Under the pieces are notes generated by a model that saw nothing but the letters and a program-made list of their open reading frames with translations, was not told where the DNA came from and made no database searches. From Metaphire vulgaris (taxonomy: Eukaryota; Annelida; Clitellata; Crassiclitellata; Megascolecidae), in NCBI GenBank assembly GCA_018105865.1, contig CM030868.1, forward strand, positions 8,685,245 through 8,749,244: a DNA stretch of 64,000 nucleotides, in the 5' to 3' direction. This document shows positions 54,734-64,000 of this stretch, in pieces. The first letter of the stretch is position 1. Every line of letters starts with the position of its first letter. The position numbers were made by a program, and so were the translations under genes.

Positions 54734-54916
54734 CAGTGGCGTAGCCAGGATTTCCGGAAGGAGGGTTTTAAAACAATTTCGTCAATAGCCGCCAAGGGGA
54801 GTTTTCACCCAGAAAATTGCCAAAAATCGCCTCAAAAAATAAAAATGGCATGGGAATACATTTTTAAAAAATTTCGCCGTCCAAGGGGGATTTTAACCCC
54901 CGTGGCTACGCCACTG
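54734..54916. mobile_element. hAT-type MITE, CAGTGGCGTAGCC family
   Basis: 183 bases, ends CAGTGGCGTAGCCA / TGGCTACGCCACTG, perfect flanks ACACTCAG (54726-54733, 54917-54924). Non-coding. Confidence 0.92.
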
Positions 54917-55375
54917 ACACTCAGTATCTAACTTATCAAACGACTTAAAACTTATCTCTTTGTCAATATACAGTAATTTGATGTGGGAGTAAGTAAGTAA
55001 AGTAAGTAAAGTAAAATCTCGTGGATTTCTATAGTGCCTTGGAAACAGCACAACAGTAGCTGCTTATTCTCAGGCGCTCAGTCTCTCTTAAAATAGCTAT
55101 GGGGAAGGTATGTTATCAGCCAGGCAATAGTCAACATCCAAAGGGCAGTGAGGCTAGGTTGTTACTAGAGCTGGGTCGATTACGATTATTTTTTCCGATT
55201 AAGATTACGATTATTTTCGATTATTTTTCACGATTTCGATTACGATTACGATTTTTTATAAAATCGCGATTTCGATTTCGATTATTTCACAGTACCTTTA
55301 GAAACTGTATTTCCCGCCATATTTTACCGTATTCGCCAATCCTCTGTGTATCGATGTTCAGTTGGTCTTCAACAG

Positions 55376-56060
55376 GGATATTTCTACACCCCTAACACTC
55401 CCCAACACCCCCCTTAATTTGAGGTCGACACCCCCTAAAATTTGGTAATGTGACAATGGTATGCATACAGAATGCATATTGATTAGCCTTGAACACCCTC
55501 AAACAGGCCCATAGAGAGAGAGGCCAGGAGGGCCATTCGGCCCGGGCCTCCATCATTTGGGGGCCTCCCTTTGTTTCCTTGTCTAGAATTCTGGGAGAGC
55601 AAGAAAGCTAGATAGCTACTACTAGAAGGAGCCTCAAAATTTGGTGATGACCTTTTTTGCTTGTTGACAATTTTGGGATTTTGGGAAAGCTAGGAAGGTA
55701 TTCTGCGGTCCTCAAAATTGGTGATTACCTTTTTTCGCTTGTCAAAATTTTAATTGTTGGGAAGGCTAGGAGAGGCCTCGAAATTCCAACTGGCCTGAGC
55801 CTCCTTCAGCCTCTGAAGGGGCCTGCCCCAAATGGAGAAATACACCCCACAACTTTTAACCTCGGATGAATTTTTTGCGTGTCAGACTTTGTGTGAGTCT
55901 CTATAACGTTTTTTGCTTGTCAGCCTTTTTCGGTAGAGATTTCCAAATTTCGACACCCCCAGATTTTCCCGACACCCCCAAATTCACAATCCTACAATCC
56001 TAGAAATAAATATCCCCCAGATTTTCCCGACACCCCACCCCAATTCACAATCCTAGAAAT
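55376..56060. repeat. C-rich dispersed repeat inside element A
   Basis: Blocks tttctacacccctaacactc, accttttttcgcttgtcaa and cacaatcctagaaataa recur within this stretch and at 4205-4400. Non-coding; probably one or more MITE copies, including a G/C block ggccaggagggccattcggc. Confidence 0.5.
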
Positions 56061-56640
56061 AACCCTAGTCTTCAATCTCCTTAAAGGATCGAGCCTGGGT
56101 GGCAAGACCGATATTGTCAGCGTATCCAAACTTCCTACTGATGGTATCAGGTTAAGTCGTTTGTAGACCTATAAGCCTACAAATTGAATAACATAGGTGC
56201 TAGAACTGAACACTGTGTTAGACCGTTTCGCTGACGTCTCCAGGAGCTGACATCTTCTCCCAAGTGAACTCAGAACCGTCTCTCAGAGATGAGTAATTCC
56301 ACTAGTTGACAGAACCAGGGCAGTGGCGGCTCCACCGGGGGGTCAGAGGGGCCCATGCCCCCTATTGAGTGCCTGGCCCCTCAGTGGCCCCCCAGTTGGG
56401 ACCCTATACTTAATGCTACATACATTAAACAACAAATGGTTGGCCCCCATGATTAGAAGTTGGCAAGTTGCCCCCAACGGCCCCCACTTGCCAAATCCTA
56501 GAGCCGCCACTGAACCAGGGTGGCAAGTTGATCGAGAGTTTGTACATTAAACCCCACATGACACACCGTATCGAAAGCTGCTGTCAAACCCAGAAAGATG
56601 GTACCTGTCTTTAGACGCTGTTGAATCCATTTTCAATGAA
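56061..56640 (-). pseudogene. LINE reverse-transcriptase fragment
   Basis: Broken minus-strand frames read LRDGSEFTWEKM, HSVLAPMLFNL and KFGYADNIGLATQ, in the order expected for a Jockey/CR1-type RT (GLPQGSVLAPxLFNLY...YADDI). Catalytic YADD reads YADN. The MITE at 56321-56512 interrupts it. Confidence 0.65.
56321..56512. mobile_element. hAT-type MITE, CAGTGGCGGC family, complete
   Basis: 192 bases, ends CAGTGGCGGCTC / GAGCCGCCACTG, perfect flanks AACCAGGG (56313-56320, 56513-56520). Reference copy for the fragments at 22183-22310 and 37887-37970. Confidence 0.93.
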
Positions 56641-56851
56641 AATCTGATAATCAACGGTAAATTGATCTTTCTTTGAATCGGAAATATTGTATAATATAAC
56701 ATACGAGAATAATCGAAAAATAATCGCGATTTCGATTATTTTTTCGACGATTATCGATTATTTCGATTTATTTAATAATCGTGTCGATTTCGATTTCGGT
56801 TTTTACAAAAATCGCGATTACGATTTCGATTTCGATTAATCGACCCACCTC

Positions 56852-57504
56852 CAGGGGCTTCTATCCCTATTTAAGGTGGGCGCAGTATGCGCCCGGAAAA
56901 AATGGGGGGGGAAATATTTTGCTTTCAACACCATTATATAAACTATTAATAAGCTAAATGATGCTACTTATCTGAACAGAACCGACACTGATATTGATTC
57001 AAAATAACACCAGTCGTGACGTAATCAGTGGCGTCATTTGGAGGCAGGGAGCATGGCCCCCAAAAATGAAAAAAATTCATTTATAATGTATTAATGCGCA
57101 AAAAATTGCAAACAATTGCCAAAAAATATAAAAAAATTGCAAATTTGCCAACATTGGCTCTAAAATTTGCCAAAATTGACCAAAATTTGCCAAAATTTTG
57201 CACAAAATTTGCCAAAATTTTGCACAAAATTTTCACAAATGCGTAAGATTTGCAAAAATTGTTAAAATTTGCAAAAAATTTGCAAAAAAATTATCTCGCC
57301 CCAAGAAAAGCGTGAAATGACGCTACTGGACGTAATCAATGGTACATGATAGCTATGCCTAATACAAAGGATAAAAGGCTGAAAATAATACTAAGTCCAC
57401 AAGTGAGCAAATTAGCAAGGGGAATTTGTAATTTGGGGGGATTTGTATTTTTTTTGGAGGGGGGGGGGAATTGAGCCCGGCTTCAAGGGGGATAGAAGCC
57501 GCTG
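56852..57504. mobile_element. hAT-type element B, nested in A
   Basis: 653 bases, ends CAGGGGCTTCTATCCC / GGGATAGAAGCCGCTG, perfect flanks CCCACCTC (56844-56851, 57505-57512), which are the terminal repeat of A itself. G-rich subterminal regions; no coding. Confidence 0.93.
57026..57328. mobile_element. hAT-type MITE C, nested in B
   Basis: 303 bases, ends CAGTGGCGTCATTT / AAATGACGCTACTG, perfect flanks GACGTAAT (57018-57025, 57329-57336). The interior is a long series of TTGCCAAAATT/AAATTTGC variants. Confidence 0.93.
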
Positions 57505-58014
57505 CCCACCTCTAGTTGTTACAGCTATATGGAGGATATGATTTTAGAAAAAGGAATGATTTAAGCTTAGACCTGAAGACTTGAGGAGATAATGCGGGAA
57601 TTATAGGAAATGAGGAATCAGATTTTATTGTTTGAAAGTGTCCAAGTCTGCGGAGGGAAGCTGGGATCGAGTTCCAAAGTTCAGGTGAGGCGTATGAGAA
57701 GGCACGGTTGCAAATTTTTAGGGATGACTGATTGAGCGGACGTGACAGAGTGAGGTAAGATGATGAACGTGTGGGTCGAGGAGGCTGAGGGGTTAATAGT
57801 GATCTAAGGTAGACAGGTTTTGATGACTGAAGTAGTGAGCTATGTGTAAGTGTTATTATCTTATATTGGATACGTTCAGTTATTTTAAGCCAATGTAATG
57901 ATTTTAGTATGGGTGAAATATGGGAGAATTTAGGTGACTTAGTAACAGCACGAGCAAGTGCATTTTGTATTGATTGCATTTGTTGATGGAGGCTTTGATG
58001 GAGGCTTTGATGGC

Positions 58015-58105
58015 GCGCTTTGATAGAGCGCTTCTGAGGGATTCTTCAGAAAAGGCGCTATATAAATATTTTGTTACATTACATTACATTTCTTATTCCT
58101 ATCAT
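58015..58105 (+). repeat. LINE 3' tail fragment with TTACA units
   Basis: Blocks gcgctttgatagagcgcttc and aaggcgctatataaatattt with TTACATTACATTACA resemble LINE tails elsewhere in the window. Confidence 0.5.
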
Positions 58106-59202
58106 CCTATGCACCCTTTTATACCGTATAAAAGTGTGCATAGGAATAGATGCCTGGAAAGTAAGAACATTGAAATAGGCCTACACTTGATGCATAAATA
58201 TTCTTGCACAGGAAATGAAAAAGTATACATGGGACATACTGGAAATATCAGACAAGATGGAAAAGAAGGGGGAGCTTAATTAGCTTTAATACAAAATCAG
58301 TAGATGGATCAAAATATAAAATAATATGGTCAGATAAAACGATAACAACTCACAAGAAGAGATCTGAAGCCTTAATTGAAGGAGTAGCCATACTGATGTC
58401 AGAGAAGACAACAAGGTCTCTCATCGGATACAATAGGCCTATAGCATCACGATTCATGAAGGCTAATAACAGCAAGGTTTCTAACAAAGTTTGGTAAAAT
58501 TACACTAATTCAAGTATATTCTCCTACATCCGATAGCTCAGAGGAGATGATAGACAATTGTTACAGCCTACAATGAGGGCAATCCAAAAGCATGATATAA
58601 TAGCTATAGGCCTAGGCCTAATTGGGGACTGTAGCGCTAAAGTTGGAGTCGAGTACTCGCGTTACTCGAGTTACTCGGCACAGCCCTAATGGAGACTTCG
58701 CCAGAGGATGCGTTTGGTTGGTCCAAAACGTCAAATCAAATGCGTGAATATTTGAATGAGAATCGAGGAACCAATGTGTTCACAAGGTAATCGCAAAAGC
58801 GCAGCAAAGTTTTCCATGAACTGCGCGCTCGTGTTGAATTGTTACATTTAGAAATGTCAAAATTATGCTCTATATATTAGCGCTACAGCAATTACTGACG
58901 TTGCATCCAGCGCTGCAACAGCAACAACCGATTAACTGATGTAGTAGCAACAGCGGCAGCAATCATCAATGACAACAGCAGTAGTAGCAACACAAGTTTC
59001 ACAACATCACCAGCAACAACGGCGTTAAGTGCAGCAGCCATGCTGCAGATGGTATTATAGTAGTGTCAGATGCCGTAGAAGTAGGCCTACCAAAAAACGT
59101 ACGGTATTCGAATTTGTTGTCTGCAAAGATTTCCTTTCGATTTTACTGCATTTGATGATTTGAGTCGGCACGTGTGAACCTGGCACATCTTTAAAATCTG
59201 TA
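58106..59202. other. Intergenic; solo hAT-like end
   Basis: Around 58640-58687 gagtactcgcgttactcgag, ttactcg and gcacagcccta form a short motif array ending in a hAT-like terminus (complement TAGGGCTGTGC). CAG/CAA-rich simple sequence at 58920-59040. No gene seen. Confidence 0.45.
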
Positions 59203-59206
59203 TTAA

Positions 59207-61738
59207 CTCTTCAGCGGCGAATGCGGTCGATAACGACCGTATATGAAAAACGCACCCGTTTAAGCTTGTAATGATCTATTTTTAGCATTTTCTTTTTATA
59301 GATGTTAAATATAGATGGGAAAGACCCAGCGTACGCGTTTTGGCGGAGTTTTACTCAGAATATTTTAATGAATTTTGTGTTTAAATTGTGTTAATTTTCG
59401 AAGTGAAGCTTTTAATTTCGTGGTATTTAAAAATGGCGACCAACCGGAGGATTTACAATGCCGGAGATGTTTTGAGAGCACTTGAAACAGATGAGTTTGA
59501 CGATTTAGATATTTCAGACCTAGAAAGCAGCGATGATGATGAACTAATGACCGCTGACATTATAATTGACCATGACATCCGTGTAAATTTTGATGATCCT
59601 GGACCAAGTTTGACAAGCAATGCGAATAGAATTGACCCATGCTATCGCAGCTCTGTTTTGCTAGATGATGTTGACTTGGCAGATGATGACTCAGACAGTA
59701 GCTTTTCCGACTGTGAGCATGACCAAAAGGAGGGAGGGTCTCAGGTCTTAGGATTAGGACAACCTGTGCCAAACAAGGATGCTTCAGCAGTGGATCAGCG
59801 TAGTAACTTCAAAAGTCCCGGGGTGCAAAGGACATTGCAGAAGCACCACTGTGCTCCATCCAGGGGGAAGAAATCAAATAGACCACCAGAACCTTCCTGG
59901 ACATCTGCAGCCACAGAAAGGGAACTTCCAGGGTTTGATTTCTGCGAGAAAACCGGTCCAGCTCGGGTTGCTTCAGGGTGCAAATCAGTACTCGACTGTT
60001 TTATGTTGTTTTTTACAACGGCCATTTGGGACATGCTGGTTGAACAAACCAATTTGTATTATAGACAGTCAGTCAGTGCAAAACCTTCCAATGTGCCATG
60101 GTCAGATGTAAATTTTGCAGATATCCAAGCATTCATTGGGGTAATTATTGCCATGGGGGTGGTACGGATGTCCTCGGTGGATGACTATTGGTCAACTGAT
60201 CCAGTGCTGCATCATCCTTGGTTTCCATCGATAATGTCCCGTGACAAATTCAAACAGATACTCAGATACCTTCATTGTGCTGACAATAGTTTATTTAGAG
60301 GAACTAATGATAAACTTTATAAACTCAGATCATTGATTGATGATCTGAATAGTTCTTTTCATAAATTGTATGTTCCAAAACAGTGTATTTCAGTTGATGA
60401 GTCAATGGTTGGAACAAAGTGTCGGGTACCTTTTCTTCAATACATGCCAAAGAAGCCCAAGAAATTTGGAATAAAACTGTGGGCTTTATGTGAATCTGAT
60501 ACTGGCTATTGTTTACAATTTCAGGTATATACAGGGAAAGTTGAAACTGGGGTTGAACATGGACTTGCTTACCGGGTTGTTTTTGATTTGATGGCTCACT
60601 ATTTGAACAAGGGTTATTTGCTGTACATGGATAATTTCTATAGTAGCTATCAGTTATATATTGATTTATTAAATAATAAAACAGGTGCTTGTGGTACAGT
60701 GAGGAAAAACAGGTTTGGTTTTCCAAAGGAGCTCAGTGCTAAAACTAAAATGAATCGCGGGGAGGCAAAATTCCTATGTAGTGGTAATCTTACAGCTGTA
60801 AGATGGTTTGATAAGAGGGATGTTTATGCCATGTCCACCTTTCATAATGATAGTATGATATCTGTTTCTACAAAATATAAAGCATCTGAATCTGTGAGTA
60901 AGCCAAAATTGATCTGTGATTACAATAACAACATGAACGGTGTTGATCGTTGTGATCAGCTTTTGGTATACTATGCTCTCAATCGCAGAACGACAAAATG
61001 GTGGAAGCGATTGTTTTTTCGTTTACTTGATTTGTCTATAATAAATGCTATGATACTGTTTATGAATGTATTCCCAGAAAAGAAACTAGAAAGGCAATCA
61101 CATAAGCACTTTCGAATGGATCTCGCACACCAACTGGTCCAGCCCTTGCTTGATGCCTATGCAAATCCTACCGTTGGAAGGTCCTTGGGAAGAAAACCTG
61201 TGTCTTCAGACATTAGATTGAGGGGAAAACACTTTGCTATTTCCAAATTACCTAGAAGAAACTGTTGTGTGTGTGCCTATGAAAAAACAGTCAGTGGGAA
61301 ATACAGACAAACCAAAACTGTAAACTTTTGTGAAAAATGCCAGAAATATGTTTGTAGAAATTGTTTTGAGGCCTTCCATACTAGGTCCTCTCTAAAGTGA
61401 CATCCTTAATTTGTAATGTTATGCTTATTTGTTTTATCTTTGCTATAGTTTTAAGTACTTTTATGAGTGGTCTTTTACATGTTTGGCTGTTTACGTGATT
61501 TTTTATGAATTTTTAAATGTAAGTTTAGTGTAAAAATATTTCTTTAAATTTAGATTTTGCCATGAACTACAAATAAGTGTTTGTGTTTTTAAAGGTTTTT
61601 ATATGTTATTATCATAGAGAATTATATAAGGTTTAATTTGATATATAATATGTCTATGTTATGATGACTTTTGGCTAAAGACTTTTTCATAAACTGTCGG
61701 GGGTCAAATTCTGTAAAAACAACGTAGCTGCCAAAGAG
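59207..61738 (+). mobile_element. piggyBac transposon, apparently full-length
   Basis: TTAA at both edges (59203-59206, 61739-61742) and imperfect inverted ends CTCTTCAGCGGC / GCTGCCAAAGAG (9 of 12 pairs). One uninterrupted transposase gene inside. Left subterminal palindrome gcggtcgataacgaccgta. The right end carries a long AT-rich UTR. Confidence 0.88.
59433..61400 (+). CDS. piggyBac transposase (DDE_Tnp_1_7), intact
   Basis: 655 residues from ATG 59433 (aaaATGg context; the in-frame ATG 59388 adds 15 residues that look like leader). Cuts and pastes DNA at TTAA in the nucleus. Acidic N-terminus (DDLDISDLESSDDDE), then the catalytic core with Asp at about residues 322 (CISVDESMVG), 400 (YMDNFYSSYQ) and 505 (NGVDRCDQL), the three aspartates of the family. 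Other landmarks: FGIKLWALCESDTGYC, GTVRKNR, RRTTKWWKRLFFRL. The C-terminal Cys cluster NCCVCAY...NFCEKCQKYVCRNC is the piggyBac zinc-binding domain. Length is usual (about 590-650). No stop or frameshift, in contrast to the other elements here. Confidence 0.95.
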   Translation: MATNRRIYNAGDVLRALETDEFDDLDISDLESSDDDELMTADIIIDHDIRVNFDDPGPSLTSNANRIDPCYRSSVLLDDVDLADDDSDSSFSDCEHDQKEGGSQVLGLGQPVPNKDASAVDQRSNFKSPGVQRTLQKHHCAPSRGKKSNRPPEPSWTSAATERELPGFDFCEKTGPARVASGCKSVLDCFMLFFTTAIWDMLVEQTNLYYRQSVSAKPSNVPWSDVNFADIQAFIGVIIAMGVVRMSSVDDYWSTDPVLHHPWFPSIMSRDKFKQILRYLHCADNSLFRGTNDKLYKLRSLIDDLNSSFHKLYVPKQCISVDESMVGTKCRVPFLQYMPKKPKKFGIKLWALCESDTGYCLQFQVYTGKVETGVEHGLAYRVVFDLMAHYLNKGYLLYMDNFYSSYQLYIDLLNNKTGACGTVRKNRFGFPKELSAKTKMNRGEAKFLCSGNLTAVRWFDKRDVYAMSTFHNDSMISVSTKYKASESVSKPKLICDYNNNMNGVDRCDQLLVYYALNRRTTKWWKRLFFRLLDLSIINAMILFMNVFPEKKLERQSHKHFRMDLAHQLVQPLLDAYANPTVGRSLGRKPVSSDIRLRGKHFAISKLPRRNCCVCAYEKTVSGKYRQTKTVNFCEKCQKYVCRNCFEAFHTRSSLK

Positions 61739-61742
61739 TTAA

Positions 61743-62035
61743 AGCACATATGTGTTGTGATCGTATTTAGGCATTTTAGTAATGGCATTTTAGTAATTAT
61801 CCTTTGAAGGTGCTGAAAGAGGACTTAAAGATTTCTGCTTTCAGAGAGTTGAAATAGTCTAGGGCTCTAGGCAACTAGGTATGAGAGCATTGAAAATTTG
61901 AATAAGTATGCTAGAGATAATAAGATGCTTGACTCTACGAAGATCATGAATATGATAATTGTCCATCGGTGTAATTGTCAGACCGGTATACAGCATCAAT
62001 GTGGTTCTCGTTTTCTAAAATACTGTTCTTTATAC
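61743..62035. other. Intergenic, nothing recognised
   Basis: AT-rich; short open frames only. Confidence 0.5.
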
Positions 62036-62616
62036 CAGCGGTTTTCAACCTGTGGTCCGCGGACCTCCAGGGGTCTGCGGAAAGGTGCCAAGGGGTCCGC
62101 GAATGTGCCAAGGAAAAGCTTTATTTCTTTAGATCATTCACTTCTCCCCTAGCTGTTTTAAGAAAGACTAGGCATGCAGAGTGTCTATGAAATGTTTCCG
62201 TTACTATGTGACTTTTTGGCAGTGCAAGAGGCTGCTAGAGAAATTTTACAATGACTGCTGTAATTCATCTTCAGCGGTTGTCACATTCATTATTTTCATA
62301 AGTTTTTCGGAGATGATGACATTGACATAAGTGTGTTTGCCTGGGTTCAAAATCCAATTGAATGTCAGTTGACTGATTTAATTGGACGGGAACAGAAAGA
62401 ACTGGCTGAATTATCATCTGACAGAGCACTTCGCTTCAGTGGCGTAGCCAGGATTTTCTGAAGGTGGGGGTTACGAACAGCCATTGGGAAAGGGTTACAA
62501 ATGACTATTGAGAGAGGTGAAGTAGCGAGATATATTTGCTTTGGGAAATAGTGAAACATCACCCTATCCATTTTTTTCGCCAAAGGAATCCCAAAGCATC
62601 AAAATTTACAGAGAAT

Positions 62617-63830
62617 TCAATATTATTATTATTAAAAGTTAAGATTAATGTGGTAACTTATCCAATAGCGGACTGCGTGAACACATTACATTGATAGATA
62701 TTAACTTGAGACATGTAGCTGGTCTGGAAAAACCATCTCTTCAGGTGCTTCTTGAGCGTGTCAAGTGATAATAATAATAATAATAATAATGTGATTTTAA
62801 GTGGTTTAGGAGGCTAAGTAAGCCTGTGTGAAAACCACTGAGTAAGCCTGTGTGAAAACCACTGATGACAAGTTCTGTATAGTAGAAGGCAGACTGTTCC
62901 AAGTCTTCGCAGCAGTAACTGGGAAGATATGATCACCTACCGAGGTGAGGCATGTACGTAGGGTTGCCAGATACCTCCATGCCTAAAGGAGGATACCAGA
63001 GGTTATAATGAAGGACAAAGCTGGACAAAGAAAAATTGCGTAAAATTCACAAAGCACTTGCACTGAAATGTCTCAAAGACTTTAAAACCACAAAAATCGC
63101 AAGTAAATTGCACACGCATTAATGGGAGGGTTCAGTCATCATGGTCATTAACAGACATTTTCCAGGAGGGTGCAATATTTTATTTACCTGAAAACACAAC
63201 CCATTGGTTTTAAATTTAAATTATAAGAAAGTCATAGACTAAAAACAACCTTAAAAATTGTCCTTGTAATTGGTCATTGTTTATTTTGGTTTAGTATTAT
63301 ATTATTACGATTAAATGGTACTTTATTAGTGATTTTTGTAAATTTATAATTTTGAGGGACGCAGTTGTACCCCTTGCAAACCTTCCTGATGCCCTTGGCA
63401 GTAATAAGCAGTTTGCTGTTTACCTAAGGACAAAATTCTGCACAGCAGCTTATCAGCGTAGGCCTAGATGTAAAACTACACGCAGGACGTTTTCTGCCGT
63501 GAGGAGAATTCTTACAGAATCAATGGGTTTCTCTTCTTTGTCCAGTGAGCATCAATGGTAATGTGGACTTGCCAATTACATGGCCAAGTAGACCAAAATT
63601 CAAGTCAGCAGATGATGAGAGCAAAAAGCTGGACATTTTCTAATTTCAGACCAATGCCTGCCAGACGGAGAATACAAGGCCCAAAGGAAGACATGTCCTC
63701 CTTTTGCCGTATGTCTGGCAACCCTACATGTACGTGGGATGTGTAGCATCTTAGTAGAGGCTGACCTCAATGATACTTTATGTCTGTAGCTATTAGAGCA
63801 CACTCAGCACAAAATAATAATACGCGATAA
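62617..63830 (-). mobile_element. LINE family 3, 3' fragment (minus), split
   Basis: (AAT)n tail at 62617-62635 on the minus sense. Coding pieces VGDHIFPVTAAKTWNSLPS at 62958-62880 and, beyond the hAT, STKMLHIPRTCLTS at about 63760-63735, as in VPRMRLSTVGDRAFPVAAPR of the 43-kb copy. Internal AAT run at 62770-62790. Confidence 0.75.
62959..63726. mobile_element. hAT-type element in the LINE fragment
   Basis: 768 bases, ends TAGGGTTGCCAGATAC / GTATGTCTGGCAACCCTA, perfect flanks CATGTACG (62951-62958, 63727-63734). A 69-codon open frame at 63352-63561 has no recognised domain and may be a transposase scrap. Confidence 0.9.
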
Positions 63831-64000
63831 AATAAATTGTTGGTCGGCCAACCAAGGGCGGGTTTAACCTTCCAAACCCCCCTTGGCTATTCCTCTGCTT
63901 CGCTTGGAGTTCAACAAAAAGTCACTGTTGCCAATCTGGATGACATGTTCTCTGGAATATCCCCTGTTGTCTTGTCTGAGAGCTTTTTCTGCAGTCACTG

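Larger units (their letters stand above)
55166..57514. mobile_element. hAT-type element A with CGATTACGATT motif array
   Basis: Ends TAGAGCTGGGTCGATTA / TAATCGACCCACCTC + TA; perfect flanks GTTGTTAC (55158-55165, 57515-57522). CGATTWCGATT arrays at 55180-55290 and 56690-56845. Element B cuts it just 2 bases from its right tip. The middle holds a degenerate RT fragment and another MITE. No transposase. Confidence 0.92.
55001..58010 (-). mobile_element. LINE family 1 fragment (minus), split by nested hATs
   Basis: The tail (TTTAC)n and 3' UTR occupy 55001-55165; the coding part resumes at 57515 and runs to about 58010. Minus-strand residues: [68 protein letters not shown]. The frame is open across 57979-57515, so this copy is younger than most here. 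Confidence 0.9.
62437..63897. mobile_element. hAT-type MITE (CAGTGGCGTAGCC family) enlarged by nested insertions
   Basis: Ends CAGTGGCGTAGCCAGG / CCTTGGCTATTCCTCTG, perfect flanks CTTCGCTT (62429-62436, 63898-63905). Contains a minus-strand LINE family 3 fragment that in turn contains a 768-bp hAT. Confidence 0.85.
62036..64000 (+). pseudogene. hAT transposon (SCAND3/ZBED5-like transposase) relic, runs off the window
   Basis: Left terminus CAGCGGTTTTCAACCTGTGG with tccgcggacc, a known hAT type. Transposase C-terminal pieces: DDIDISVFAWVQNPIE, QKELAELSSDRALR (62290-62436), continuing at 63898 as LEFNKKSLLPIW and EYPLLS. The split is caused by the MITE at 62437-63897; removing one CTTCGCTT copy rejoins the frame. 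Confidence 0.75.

Noticed and set aside
59560..60726. Minus-strand open frames over the piggyBac gene
   Set aside because: Shadows of the transposase coding strand.
1..64000. tRNA or rRNA genes
   Set aside because: No cloverleaf-like A/B box pairs or rRNA segments were recognised by eye; a tRNA scan would be needed to exclude them.

Overview
The window is a piece of an invertebrate animal genome, most likely marine. Two intron-rich host genes sit in a landscape of transposons inserted into transposons. No vertebrate or prokaryotic signature is seen. The clade cannot be fixed from the sequence alone; an invertebrate deuterostome such as an echinoderm or hemichordate would fit, but this is inference.

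Host genes. (1) An A-type (insect mAChR-A-like) muscarinic acetylcholine receptor runs on the + strand from before base 1 to 19416, in four visible coding exons (1-671, 3352-4033, 7771-8298, 19217-19416). TM2 to TM7 are present; the N-terminus and TM1 lie outside the window. The first exon carries a one-base deletion between TM4 and the second extracellular loop. (2) A complete TMEM165/GDT1-family Golgi cation transporter runs on the - strand from 48743 to 29527 in seven coding exons. Splice phases are consistent throughout and give 332 residues with both signature motifs (ELGDKT and EWGDRS). The two genes converge, with about 10 kb between their stop codons.

Repeats. Nearly everything else is mobile DNA. 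There are L2/CR1-type LINE copies of at least three families (13.2-15.4, 16.5-17.7, 26.4-27.6, 37.5-38.4 and 39.9-43.1 kb, plus fragments). A Ty1/copia element with LTRs that look identical lies at 49753-54269. A Ty3/gypsy-like gag element is bounded by LTRs in inverted orientation (32145-34826). A piggyBac element keeps an intact transposase (59207-61738). A PIF/Harbinger element has perfect 51-bp inverted repeats (49240-54471), and there is a pogo-like MITE (27847-28831). At least fourteen hAT-type elements have perfect 8-bp target duplications, and several more are near-perfect.

Layout. 1-19.4 kb: muscarinic gene; its 10.9-kb third intron is packed with LINEs and hAT MITEs. 19.4-29.5 kb: intergenic repeats. 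29.5-48.7 kb: TMEM165 homologue with LINE, gypsy and MITE insertions in its introns. 48.7-54.6 kb: its upstream region, holding copia inside Harbinger inside a LINE tail. 54.6-58.1 kb: a four-level hAT nest in a LINE. 59.2-61.7 kb: piggyBac. 62.0-64.0 kb: a hAT transposase relic split by a MITE that itself carries a LINE fragment and another hAT.

The clearest unusual signal is the set of hAT-type MITE families whose interiors are arrays of short family-specific motifs, together with insertion histories that the target-site duplications let one read step by step. No new host pathway or defence system was found.
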